Shown here piece after piece: positions 1-9,000 of a stretch of 15,285 bases of DNA. The translations under genes and the position numbers were made by a program. This DNA is from Bacteroidota bacterium. GTDB taxonomy: Bacteria > Bacteroidota > Bacteroidia > Chitinophagales > Saprospiraceae. Under the pieces are notes generated by a model, which did no database searches, was not told the DNA's origin, and worked only from the letters and a program-made list of their open reading frames with translations. Position 1 is the first letter of the stretch, and every line of letters begins with the position of its first letter. Where the stretch lies: assembly GCA_018969455.1 (NCBI GenBank), contig JAGWYI010000033.1:1-15285 (forward strand), written 5' to 3'.

Positions 1-102
1 TATGGCCATGGCTGCCTCTTTACGGCCGGTCGTTTTCAATTCATCCAACTCAGACCGGAGTCTGTCATAACCTTCCTGCGTCAAATACGTGTAATTTGCC
101 AT
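1..102 (-). CDS. greA: Transcription elongation factor GreA, N-terminal fragment
   Basis: The minus strand from the ATG at 102-100 encodes 34 residues, starting MANYTYLTQEGYDRL and continuing through LKTTGRKEAA, before the window ends. This matches the start of GreA: the T-Y-L-T-x-E-G-x-x-x-L opening and the following amphipathic helix of the N-terminal coiled coil. GreA binds the RNA polymerase secondary channel and stimulates cleavage of backtracked transcripts. Only about a fifth of the ~157-residue protein is present, so the catalytic coiled-coil tip acidic residues and the C-terminal FKBP-like domain cannot be checked. The gene is cut by the window edge, not visibly broken. It has a long leader (103 to about 318) and a probable promoter of its own at 325-355. 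GreB-type proteins share the fold, but the N-terminal sequence fits Bacteroidota GreA best. Confidence 0.9.
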   Translation of the reverse strand, partial: MANYTYLTQEGYDRLRSELDELKTTGRKEAAMAI

Positions 103-264
103 TGATAAAAGAATTAAAATGGGTTCAACATGAATCGCTTCCCAACTGGGCCGGCATAGCCGAACACACCGCAATGGCTGTAGCAAAGGCAAACATTGGA
201 TTTATTCGGCTTCAAGACCAACGCTGTTTTAATTCTCGTTTGGTCCGCCCCATTTTTGGGCTAG
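103..264 (-). promoter_or_regulatory. greA 5' leader with two small hairpins
   Basis: This stretch lies between a terminator-like hairpin (265-306) and the greA start. On the minus-strand RNA it can form a hairpin of GCCC pairing with GGGC (261-258 with 250-247), and a second of CGGC/GCCG with a 3-nt loop (162-159 with 155-152). No TAnnTTTG element was found on the minus strand inside it, so greA is probably transcribed from upstream through the hairpin region. No convincing leader peptide is seen. The role is inferred from position only. Confidence 0.4.
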
Positions 265-318
265 AAAAAACAGAAACGTCTCTATCGGGCGATAGAAACG
301 TTTCTGCTGGTTAATTTC
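264..318 (-). ncRNA. Candidate short RNA from the greA leader (GraL-like)
   Basis: If transcription starts a few nt after the -7 element at 332-325 and stops at the U tract at 270-265, the product is an RNA of about 55 nt made almost entirely of one long stem-loop with a U tail. E. coli greA has an analogous arrangement, in which a leader terminator just after the promoter yields short GraL RNAs. Equivalence here is inference from layout, not from sequence similarity. The exact 5' end is an estimate. Confidence 0.35.
265..306 (-). terminator. Intrinsic terminator/attenuator in greA leader
   Basis: On the minus strand, 306-290 (CAGAAACGTTTCTATCG) pairs with 287-271 through an almost uninterrupted stem of about 16 bp. 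The one non-Watson-Crick position becomes a G-U wobble in minus-strand RNA. The stem has a 4-nt loop and is followed immediately by six U residues (270-265). On the plus strand the same position would be a C/A mismatch and no U tract follows, so the element is oriented for minus-strand transcription. It sits only ~12-15 nt downstream of the predicted transcription start of the promoter at 325-355. It may release a short RNA of about 55 nt and attenuate greA. Alternatively it ends transcripts coming from the PorV-like operon. Confidence 0.7.
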
Positions 319-324
319 GAAGTG

Positions 325-355
325 CAAAGATATGGAACTAATGCGAATACAGCAA
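325..355 (-). promoter_or_regulatory. Bacteroidota-type promoter for greA leader
   Basis: Minus-strand TATCTTTG (332-325) matches the TAnnTTTG -7 element, with a TTG -33 element at 355-353 separated by 20 bases. That spacing agrees with the TTG-N17-23-TAnnTTTG pattern known from Flavobacterium and Bacteroides. This is the best promoter match seen in the window. It points toward the hairpin at 306-265 and greA. Confidence 0.65.
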
Positions 356-660
356 CATATTGATCGCAATTTATCTGCGCTTTTGCTTTTCTAACATATT
401 TTAAGCCGGTAAAAATTGCAATGTTTTTTGTCTACCGAAGATTGTCTATAGCCCCACCCAATGACGTTAAAAACCCAAATCCTACGATCTATGGCAAAAA
501 CTACATCGAATTACGCCAAAAAAAACCTTCACATAGACTAAAAAGATCAATTTTCAAACTGCTCAAAACGCTGTTTTAAGCCCTTTTCCGAAGCGCTTTC
601 CCCCCAGATTCTTAAGGCTTTATCAAGGGGAAATGCCCCCAAAAAAGATAAAAAGCCCTC
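356..660. other. Gene-free AT-rich spacer, 3' region of the PorV operon
   Basis: No reading frame here looks like a protein. On the minus strand, downstream of the PorV-like gene, there is a nested fold. GGGGGC/GCCCC-type pairing (640-627 around an AAATG-type loop) is enclosed by GGCTTTTTATC at 657-647 pairing with GATAAAGCC at 624-616, with two bulged bases. It is not followed by a clear U tract. Otherwise only A- and C-rich low-complexity runs are visible. Confidence 0.4.
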
Positions 661-679
661 AAAAACGGAGATTTCCGCT
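661..679 (-). terminator. Weak intrinsic terminator after the PorV-like gene
   Basis: On the minus strand, about 50 nt after the stop codon at 728, CGGA-AATC-TCCG (677-666) forms a short stem that can extend by two pairs including one G-U. It is followed by five U residues (665-661) and another U run at 655-651. The stem is short, so termination here may be partial and aided by the nested fold downstream at 657-616. Confidence 0.4.
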
Positions 680-727
680 CAGTATAGGGTTGTAAATCAA
701 CTTCCTAGCCCCAGTATCCCTCTAATG

Positions 728-1771
728 TTAAAGATCAATCCGAACGCCTATATTGTGTATGCCTTTGTATATCGCAGTTGTCCGATAGGCATAGTCAATG
801 GCAAAACGAGACTTTGAATCTTTCTTGAATGGCACAGATACAGTAAAACCTGCTGCCAATCCATTGTCAAGCGTACTCTCGCCTTCTACCTTGTTCAACT
901 CCATCTTGTAGCCTGCGCGCAAGGAAAATGTTTCCCCCATCGCCAATACCAAACCACCACCAATCTGGTCGCGTGAAAAAGAGTTGGAGGTAAAATTGGC
1001 AACAAATCCCAAACGCCCGAAATGCTGCAATACCCAGTCGTACGACATACCAATGTTCAACTGAGATGGCAATTCGTAAGCAGTGGAACGCTCATAATAC
1101 GTGTTGTTGTAGGAAAATGGCCCAGGATTAGGCAAGCCTTTAGACAAACCTTCGCCCTGAAAACGCATCTTGGAACCTACATTTCGCAAGGAAATACCAA
1201 ATTTGAAATTGTCTTGCGGGCCACTCACGTATTGAACCCCCGCATCAATGCCAAAAGCGCTCGCGCGGGCATTCGCAACCGATTCGCTCACAAACTTGAA
1301 GGTTACGCCAACCGACACCTTGTTATCAAACATGTGCGAATAGGAAGTACCGATGTTAAAGAACGAAGGCGAAAAGGTAGCCCCCGTACCTTCCGGATTG
1401 TCTTCGGTGGTGTAATCAAACTTGCCCAGATCAAAAGATACCATACTTACGCCCAAAACACCGCTCTTTCCAACATGCTGGGCCAAACCCAGGGCGTTGA
1501 TGTTGATATCGGCGCCCGACAGGTATCGGGTGTGCGCAATCTGAATCTGGGTCTTGTTTACACGCGACAAACCCGCCACATTCAAAAACATGGCATCAAC
1601 TCCAGTGATAGATGCCGTATTCATGGTGTGCAGACCTGCGCTGCGCGCCCAAGGGTTGATCAAAAGCTGATTGGCGCCCGCTTCACCCTGACGATCCGGG
1701 TTGCCCGCAAACGCTACACACGACACACTTACCAAAGCGCCGATCAGCAAATAAGTATATAATTTATTCAT
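728..1771 (-). CDS. PorV/PorQ-family outer membrane beta-barrel protein
   Basis: A 347-residue protein with an N-terminal signal peptide (residues 1-22, MNKLYTYLLIGALVSVSCVA then FA). The frame is open upstream to 1867, but the ATG at 1771 puts the signal peptide at the start, so that start is chosen. Residues 33-70 carry the family hallmark: GANQLLINPWARSAG followed by an AGL segment (usually NPAGL; here NVAGL). The rest is alternating glycine-rich and aromatic beta-strand sequence typical of FadL-like barrels. PorV and PorQ are T9SS proteins of the Bacteroidota outer membrane: PorV shuttles cargo from the translocon to the attachment complex and PorQ works with PorZ. This copy follows a huge protein with a T9SS-like tail 108 nt upstream, so it may serve that protein, but many PorV/PorQ paralogues have no assigned role. 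It is not called porV because the core-gene orthology cannot be tested here. Confidence 0.85.
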   Translation of the reverse strand: MNKLYTYLLIGALVSVSCVAFAGNPDRQGEAGANQLLINPWARSAGLHTMNTASITGVDAMFLNVAGLSRVNKTQIQIAHTRYLSGADININALGLAQHVGKSGVLGVSMVSFDLGKFDYTTEDNPEGTGATFSPSFFNIGTSYSHMFDNKVSVGVTFKFVSESVANARASAFGIDAGVQYVSGPQDNFKFGISLRNVGSKMRFQGEGLSKGLPNPGPFSYNNTYYERSTAYELPSQLNIGMSYDWVLQHFGRLGFVANFTSNSFSRDQIGGGLVLAMGETFSLRAGYKMELNKVEGESTLDNGLAAGFTVSVPFKKDSKSRFAIDYAYRTTAIYKGIHNIGVRIDL

Positions 1772-1820
1772 GATGTTGAAAATTGAATGCTTGATTGGAT
1801 TCAAAAGACCATTAAAGGCA

Positions 1821-1860
1821 GGGTAAAAACAATCTATAATCCCACAGATTATCTTTACCC
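1821..1860 (-). other. Intergenic two-part hairpin before the PorV-like gene
   Basis: Between the stop of the giant secreted protein (1879) and the PorV-like start (1771), GGGTAAA (minus 1860-1854) pairs with TTTACCC (1827-1821), 7 bp. Inside it ATAATC (1852-1847) pairs with GATTAT (1841-1836), 6 bp, with a 5-nt loop and an asymmetric 8-nt bulge that includes a short U run. There is no U tract after the outer stem, so a processing, stability or partial-attenuation element is more likely than a full terminator. Confidence 0.45.
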
Positions 1861-1878
1861 CACCCAATGCAATCTTTT

Positions 1879-4800
1879 TTATAAACCGGAGGGGTCAAAT
1901 TGACGCCCTATACCAAACCATTTTATCGTTCGCTCCCCTAATCCCTCTGCATTGATATGAACCAGGTACACACCACTAGCAACAGGTATACCTTTGTTGT
2001 TCTTCATATCCCACTCAATATCTGGCAAATATTGCTTGTAGGCAGTGTAGGTCTCATCCCGGTTGTACTGACGAATGAATTTTCCATCCAATGAATAAAT
2101 GGTCACAACACACTTGGCCGGCAGATTGGTGAACTTTACAATGTTGGTAAACTGCGAGGTCTCATACTGGGAAAATCCATAGTACGGGTTCGGTACAGCC
2201 TTAATCGAATCCAAGGAATTTCCTACCTGCACCTGATCCAACGACGCCGCCTCTCGGTCCCGAATGCGTATCAAATACTTCGGATGGCCATTTCTTACCG
2301 CATGGTTGCCTGCCTGGTTCCACCAGGTTTTGTACGAATTGTCTACCCGCAACTTAACTACAGTCTCGGTCGGAATTAAGCCCTCCTTGTATGACAATAA
2401 CTTCGTACCAGGCGCCATTTGAAGCATTCCTGCCCATGCAATGTTGCGCACCTGTGCTACCTTGTTGTTGAATACCGCACTACCAGAAAAACGCTCTGGC
2501 GTAAATGCCCGACGCAATGAGTCGCAACCATCGTATTTGGAATACGTTACATATACCCAATGCTGTCCACCAAGTACCCATTTCGGGAAATCAGAACTGC
2601 GGAAATTAACGGTTCCGTCTTCTAAAATCTGGTTGGTTGGGTTCCACATCATGTCACGACCGGTGTACTTCGCATTTAAAGTAGACGAATAACAGGAGTT
2701 TTCACCAAAGAAAATGTTCAAGCGCTGACCAGTTTCAACATCTACAGCATATCCGGGGAACCAACCCATACCACGTAATGGCTGACCCGCTGCAGGCGTT
2801 CCGTCGTTCGGATTCAACTCGCCATCCGGATCGGGCAAACCGTCCCCATTGGCATCATCTTTTCCTACCGACAAACCATATCGTACATCAAATGACTGAC
2901 GCTTGCGTGTAGTTGGGCTCTCCGGACTTTGAGCCGGATCCTGTGAAGCACCGTAGGTTGCAGCATCTGTCCAATAAACCGAAGCTGTTTCAATAACCAC
3001 ACAACGGCTCCATTTGCTCTTGTCATTGGTAAATACAATGTCCACATTGGGCAACATGCGCAAACGACTGCGACGTGTACCCTCCTGCGATGCAGAGGCA
3101 AATACCGCATTTCCGTTAAATTGTCCTTGCGGAATATTGTTGAATTTGTCTGTCCAGGCCGGGGTAATCAATCGGTCGCTAAACAAATCGGCTTGTTCGC
3201 GTACACGCCAGTTGGCCAATACATAGGGCACAAACCATCCCAAAGCGCCATCCGTAGCATTGCCTAATTGGCTCAAACTTCCATTCGGATCCAATGGAAC
3301 GGCATCTTTGTTCGGATCGTAATCAGGGTCACTCACAACCTCCGTCGTACGAACATAGTTAAACGGCGCTGTCAATTCATCACCATATCCTGTTAACCAG
3401 GTTTTGGTTGGGTCGGCATATTCAATCTCCATTCCAATTGCACCATTGCGCTCATCGGCCAAATCGCCCGGTTCCGCAGTTTGAGCAATGGACACAGAGA
3501 AACCATATTGTAAAATCAACTGTTCATTGAGTTTCTCAATGGATTTTTCCGATCCAATCACCGTTCCGTCTGAAAGGCGTTTCAACTGCCAACGTGCATT
3601 CGCATCCAACTTGCTGTCGTTGTTGTCTGAATCCACAAAACTCAATTCAAAATCACCGTCTTTTACTTCAAGCGGATTGAAAATTGTTACCGTAATCGGC
3701 GCACGACCCGCCTTATACGTCATCATGCTGTCAAAATCACTGTTCAACAACTTGGAACGTGATTCAGAGGTCAAATCGAGGAAATTACCCCCGGCTCCAA
3801 CACCTTCCAAACGTGTCACCTCCAAACCATTGCCATATGAAGTGCGCAAGGCTTTGTCTACTATTGGCCGTGGTATTACCGTGTAAATCCGAATGGCTGT
3901 TCCATCACCCGATTTACGACTTGGAATATACGTTCGGCTCTGACCCGTAGCCACCGGCTGCGCCAGCGGATTGAAGGTTTGGTAATTGTTGTAACCGTAG
4001 GCTATTACCGCATAATAATACTTCTTGTGATTGATCAAGGACTTGCTGTTGCCAAGGGCAAATTTGTCTTCCTTGATGGAGAATGTATGCTTAACTCCTT
4101 TGTCCGTACCAGCGATCTGCTCCTCCGGGAAATAGATCCGTTTCTTGGTTGCCGGATCCCGGCCTTCGATCCAGTTATACAATTTCTTGACACCGTTCTT
4201 GATGTCTACATTGTACACCAAACGGCTCTTCTCGGTGTTGTCAAAATCGGATGTAGATACATTCGGATCTTTCAATTGATACACCAAATAACCTTCAAAC
4301 CGATAAAAAGTTGAGGCAACTACCGCCGAATCGGGGCTGTTCCGCAAACTTTCAGGCGCCAGATAGTCCTGAATCGCGTAATCCTCGTTCTCCTTTTTGA
4401 AGTTGTTGGATGGCGGTGCATTCGAAAGTACCGCAATCACTTCTTTATCCATTTCAACCCAACCAACATCTGGCGCATCCGGACCTTCCAGGAGTTCAAA
4501 ACAATTGTCAAACAAGCCCTGAGCAAGGTTATCTGCACGGAACAACCCATCCAAATTCGGACATGGATAATCCTGTTCAGGAACCCAAGGCAAACCAATA
4601 ATCAACTCATTTACAGCGCCCGGCTTCAAAGTAAACGGTCCGGAAGCCTGCAAAGTACGACGGTCTCCTACCGGCAGGTTGGCCGTACACATCGACCACC
4701 CATTCGGGTCATCGGGAGGGTTCTGCAAGGCATATTGAGTCAATTCGGTATTGGTGGTACTATATCCACTTCCTCCATAAGTCAAACGAGTTCCATCCCG

Positions 4801-6021
4801 CCAACTGCCGGTAATGTACCGATAATACTCCAGAGGCTGCGTCGGATCAAACATACCTGCAATTGTTCCACCTGTACCCGTACGGTTGTAATACATGAAT
4901 GATGACATGCCAATTTCGTTGCCAAAGGTGTCGAGCGGACCGCGGAAATAGTCGCAGCCCAAAATTGGAATGTTCGTACCATAAGTTGCTACGCCTCCGT
5001 CACAGTTCGAACCAGGCTGACCATCTGTCGCATCCGAGTTGTATACATACATTAATGACTTGGAACTATCGCAACCAATGTAGTCGTCGATGGAACAACC
5101 CAAATCCGGATCAAGCCACATGGCAAAAAAGGTAGAATCAATACGCTCTGTGGCCCGGTTAATCAATTTGTACCGGTGGAAAGTCATATCATTCAACTCA
5201 TCGTTGGTCAAATATCCAAATGCCTGCACCTGAACTTCCATCTGTATGGGCTTGCCATTGGTACGGGCATGCGGCGCGCCACCCCCCTGATCGTTGTAAA
5301 TCCAAAAGATCATTTCATCCGGATACCGTGTCTGTGCGCATCCGCGAATTTCAATCGAAGGATAATCTCCTTTGAGTGGATTGTACAACCCGTCTTCATC
5401 GGCATCATAAAAACCGGCCAAGGCTTGTGGTGTATTAGGCAAACTAAATCCCCATACAAAAGCAAAATATGGATTTCCGCGCGCTGGCCATCCCTTAACA
5501 CCCACCGGAATTGCACCGGCATCAAAGATACTGTCTGACAGGTTTTTAAGGTGGGTGCGAATTTCCTGACCCGTCACCCGAAAATGCTTGTCCCAGTTGG
5601 CACAAGTGTACTGGTCGGTAACCCCTTGTTCTGTCAATGGGCCAGGCCAAAAGTCATTCTTACCATCATTCCGGTAATCCTGACAAGCAAGTTTAAGGTT
5701 GCCACCCGGGTCAATACCTCCCAACCAGACAGAACCCGCAAAGATGGATGAAACCTCGCGCTGACCGCTTGCAACATCCACTTTCGGTACAATATAACGG
5801 CCATTGGTAAAGTCCCACCAGCAGTCGCCTCCGCCCAACAGACGAGCGCGCACGTTGTTGATCTCCTGGTCAATTTGCGACTTGGAGTTCGCACAAACGT
5901 CGCGGTATTGAACCTTGTCCTGGCGCGTTGGCTTACTCCGGTAATCGGGTATGTATGCCGAAGCAGTACCCCAAACCAAAAAAGCAATCAAGCTTGCTAT
6001 CCAAAGTTTGTAATTACGCAT
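1879..6021 (-). CDS. Giant secreted protein with T9SS-like C-terminal region
   Basis: A 1380-residue protein starting at the ATG at 6021 (MRNYKLWIASLIAFLVWGTA, a signal peptide cleaved near residue 22). An in-frame start at 6057 would put 12 extra polar residues before it. Residues 57-130 hold a dense conserved-looking block (ARLLGGGDCWWD, then NGRYIVPK, FAGSVWLGGIDPGG and DFWPGPL). Residues 206-215 (DADEDGLYNP) and a later DANGDGLPDPDGE stretch look like calcium-binding loops. The first ~510 residues contain 12 cysteines, the remainder only a few, suggesting a disulfide-rich N-terminal half. Residues 1272-1380 resemble T9SS or FlgD-like C-terminal modules (AVPNPYYGF, VTIYSLDGKFIRQ, NNKGIPVASGVYLVHI). 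After the usual end there is a short tail, GRQFDPSGL. The gene lies 79 nt after the TonB receptor and 108 nt before the PorV-like gene, as expected for one operon. A small inverted repeat (6053-6069) sits in the upstream gap. Function is unknown; a cell-surface or exported role is inferred. Confidence 0.85.
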   Translation of the reverse strand: MRNYKLWIASLIAFLVWGTASAYIPDYRSKPTRQDKVQYRDVCANSKSQIDQEINNVRARLLGGGDCWWDFTNGRYIVPKVDVASGQREVSSIFAGSVWLGGIDPGGNLKLACQDYRNDGKNDFWPGPLTEQGVTDQYTCANWDKHFRVTGQEIRTHLKNLSDSIFDAGAIPVGVKGWPARGNPYFAFVWGFSLPNTPQALAGFYDADEDGLYNPLKGDYPSIEIRGCAQTRYPDEMIFWIYNDQGGGAPHARTNGKPIQMEVQVQAFGYLTNDELNDMTFHRYKLINRATERIDSTFFAMWLDPDLGCSIDDYIGCDSSKSLMYVYNSDATDGQPGSNCDGGVATYGTNIPILGCDYFRGPLDTFGNEIGMSSFMYYNRTGTGGTIAGMFDPTQPLEYYRYITGSWRDGTRLTYGGSGYSTTNTELTQYALQNPPDDPNGWSMCTANLPVGDRRTLQASGPFTLKPGAVNELIIGLPWVPEQDYPCPNLDGLFRADNLAQGLFDNCFELLEGPDAPDVGWVEMDKEVIAVLSNAPPSNNFKKENEDYAIQDYLAPESLRNSPDSAVVASTFYRFEGYLVYQLKDPNVSTSDFDNTEKSRLVYNVDIKNGVKKLYNWIEGRDPATKKRIYFPEEQIAGTDKGVKHTFSIKEDKFALGNSKSLINHKKYYYAVIAYGYNNYQTFNPLAQPVATGQSRTYIPSRKSGDGTAIRIYTVIPRPIVDKALRTSYGNGLEVTRLEGVGAGGNFLDLTSESRSKLLNSDFDSMMTYKAGRAPITVTIFNPLEVKDGDFELSFVDSDNNDSKLDANARWQLKRLSDGTVIGSEKSIEKLNEQLILQYGFSVSIAQTAEPGDLADERNGAIGMEIEYADPTKTWLTGYGDELTAPFNYVRTTEVVSDPDYDPNKDAVPLDPNGSLSQLGNATDGALGWFVPYVLANWRVREQADLFSDRLITPAWTDKFNNIPQGQFNGNAVFASASQEGTRRSRLRMLPNVDIVFTNDKSKWSRCVVIETASVYWTDAATYGASQDPAQSPESPTTRKRQSFDVRYGLSVGKDDANGDGLPDPDGELNPNDGTPAAGQPLRGMGWFPGYAVDVETGQRLNIFFGENSCYSSTLNAKYTGRDMMWNPTNQILEDGTVNFRSSDFPKWVLGGQHWVYVTYSKYDGCDSLRRAFTPERFSGSAVFNNKVAQVRNIAWAGMLQMAPGTKLLSYKEGLIPTETVVKLRVDNSYKTWWNQAGNHAVRNGHPKYLIRIRDREAASLDQVQVGNSLDSIKAVPNPYYGFSQYETSQFTNIVKFTNLPAKCVVTIYSLDGKFIRQYNRDETYTAYKQYLPDIEWDMKNNKGIPVASGVYLVHINAEGLGERTIKWFGIGRQFDPSGL

Positions 6022-6099
6022 AATTTTAATTTTTGTGGTCTTGAAATGATTTACCAATTCAAGATTGGTTGAAAATTGTATTTTGTATGCTTTTAAGCA

Positions 6100-9000
6100 T
6101 TAAAAATTCACTGAAGCGCCCAAATACAAGCGCCGAGGTTGTGCATAATTGTTCGGATTCAACAAAATCCAATTGTAAGAACTCAAATAGGCCTTTTGCT
6201 GCGCTTCAGATATTCCCGACAAGACCGACCGACCCTCTGCGCTGGTAAAATAACCATCGTTACGTGGGTCACCCGTTGCTCCGTACACTCCTACCACATT
6301 CAATCGATTCAACAAATTAGACACCCGGAAATAAACGTTTATCGTCAGCGGACGCTTGTCTTTTGCGGTCAAACTGAAAGTTTTATCCAAACGCAAATCA
6401 ATGTTCAAACGCCAGGGCAAACGGCTGCCATTGATCGCGCCTGATGTACCTTCACCGCCAAAACGCGTCGGACGAATCTTCGACGTATACGGACGACCGG
6501 ATACCGCTGCAAGCTGCATGTTCGCACCAAAATTGGCCAAAATGTCGTTGCCAAATATGCGCGGACCATTGTACGCCTTGCCTTCATCAAAACGATAATC
6601 GAGAATCGCCTGAATGTTGTGACGCTCGTCAAAATTCAATGGGAACAAAGAACGTATGTTGCCACGTGAAGTCAATCCGCGCTGTGAATTCACATCTGAA
6701 CCCGTACCATCGGCAAATTGAAGCGTATAGGCCAAACGCATCTCAAAATTCTGAACACGACGAAGATCATACTGGAAGGTGAATCCTTTTACCGTACCAT
6801 AGTCTATGTTGCCGTATGTGTCATAACGACCAATTACCGGTACATATAATACGGTGCGGCGCTGAATCATGTCGCGCAACTCCCGGTAATACGCTGAAAA
6901 TTTGATCGCAGAATTCGTATTCAAACGTTGCTGGAATCCAACCTCGTAATCCACCACACGCTCGGGCTTCAAACTGGCATTGTTGGTTGGTGTACGCCCC
7001 GCTGTGTAAAAATACAGGTAATCCAATGGGGTAACCTCCCAGTTGCTTGGCGGCCGTTGTACCAATACATCATAATGCGCAAAGAAATTCGCATCTTCCG
7101 ATATCGGGAAAGAAAATGCCAAACGTGGCAACCAGTTTACTTGCGGTTTGTAATCCTGAAATGAGGTGTTCGGGTCATAACGAGAATCTATGATGTCGTC
7201 TCCGGCAATGGTATCCAACAACAAGGGTGTAACTACACCGCCGCCAAAAATTACGTTTCCATCGTTGGCCTGACGACCGTCTGCAAAATACCAGGTGTTG
7301 CCATCGCGGAATGCCTTTGGTTTGCCCAAATTTTGCGCCTCAGCCAAATAAACCTTGAAATCGTCTCCAATGGTTGCAGGACGGTTGGGAACTCCCGGTA
7401 CCGTAGCAAAATAATCCTTCGCACTCATGATTTGATACAAAGAATATTGATCCCGCAATACCTTGGTATTCAAGTCAAATCGCTCAACCCGTACACCCAA
7501 ACTGAAAATCATCTTGTTAAACGTAAACTTGTCTTTGATGTAGGCAGCCTGGTATAAGGGTTGAAGCGGCGCAACCGGGAAATTGCGAATTCCTTCCGCA
7601 TCCTTGCTCGTGAAAAAGTCATTGAATGTTACCCCTTTTTCGGTTTTGTTCCCAAGATAATCATAGCCGTAATATCCAATTAATCCCTGATCAGTCAATT
7701 CACGCGCAGCAAACATGTTCAAATTCAACTGTTCCGGCGTCAAAGCATTGATGTTAACCCACTCATCCAATGGTTTGCCCAACGATTCGCGCACCTTCCG
7801 ATAGAATTTTTTATCGGGGAAGTTTACATAGGCATTTGCATACACCGGTACCGAGTCGCCTGTAAATGGATTATCAACCATACCAATAATTTTGGTGGTA
7901 TCCAAACCGTTAAAATGGCCGTTGATGGTTTGCTCTCCCAAATTCCAAAGGCCAAATGGCGCAAGCGAATAACTGCGCAAAGTGCGCTGCTCGTTCATCA
8001 AACCAAATTGAATACTGTGAACGCCCGATTTACCCAATTTCAAATCAAAACTACTGCTCGCCGTAATGGTCAAAATGTCGGTCTCACTTTTATTATACCG
8101 ATTGTATACCGTGTTGATGTTGGAATACATCCCACCCCATACGTCATCATAAGTCGAACTCAACAAACCATTGCGGGCCACATAACTTGCATAAGACGTA
8201 GGATCCGCAAATTCATTGTACGCAACCAATCCGCCTAAGGTGGTGTTCTCTCCATTGGTGGTCTTACCACCGTTAGGAACCACCAACTGACCAGAACGGT
8301 TAATGTAGCCAGGTGTAAATCCATTAAATTGTTCCCGGTTGTCTACATGCGCAAAATTACCCGCATCATTCAATCCAACCACCGGTACATAACTGAAGTC
8401 AAAACGACCAATATAACCGTAGTCAAAATAGCGATCTTTGTGCCGTGGATCATATCGCTGATTGGTTCCGCGCTCAAACCCAAACTGCAATTGATAACTC
8501 GCATTGGAAATGGTTATCTTGTTGTCAGACTTTTCTGCTTCATCTGATGTAGAACCCAAACGGTGGCGGAACCGCGCAATTCCGCGCGTACGCTGACTAT
8601 AACTGGTCGGGTTGTTGAAGGAATTCAACACATTCCAGGTCGTAAACCCATCATCCGAAGGATTAAACCGGTTTTGTACGTTGGCGTACGTTCCCGTTAC
8701 ACTAAAATCAATTTTTTCGGTTAACTTAAAGTCCAATTTTCCAGTCACATCCAGGTCCGTACGATTTTGATAAGGATTGTAGTTGTATACATCCACCGAA
8801 TCATTCGTGATGAACTCCGCCGAGTTGGAAATGGTGGTGCCGTTCAACCCTCTGCGCAAAGGATGCGCATTCAGATTGTCCCGTACACCGTCTTTTACCT
8901 GCCAAACGCTGGTTGCCGGTGGATCATCGTCCTTCTGTACTTTGTACTGCCCCGACAAACGGAAACCAACCACCGTACGACTTGTTCCATTTGGCATTTT

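Noticed and set aside
96..314. A 72-codon plus-strand frame opposite the greA start and leader
   Set aside because: It begins at a TTG inside greA on the other strand, runs through the terminator hairpin, and its sequence resembles no protein.
1022..1762. A 246-codon plus-strand open frame
   Set aside because: It lies entirely opposite the PorV-like gene, which has a signal peptide and family motif. The plus-strand translation is rich in Arg, His and Thr with no domain, as expected for an antisense shadow.
452..1869. The exact 12-base repeat CCCCACCCAATG at 452-463 and 1858-1869, both in intergenic regions
   Set aside because: Several 12-base matches are expected by chance in 15 kb, and the flanks do not align well.
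6087..6100. ATGCTT/AAGCAT inverted repeat at the end of the TonB receptor gene as a terminator
   Set aside because: The stem is short and AT-rich, and no U tract follows it on the minus strand.
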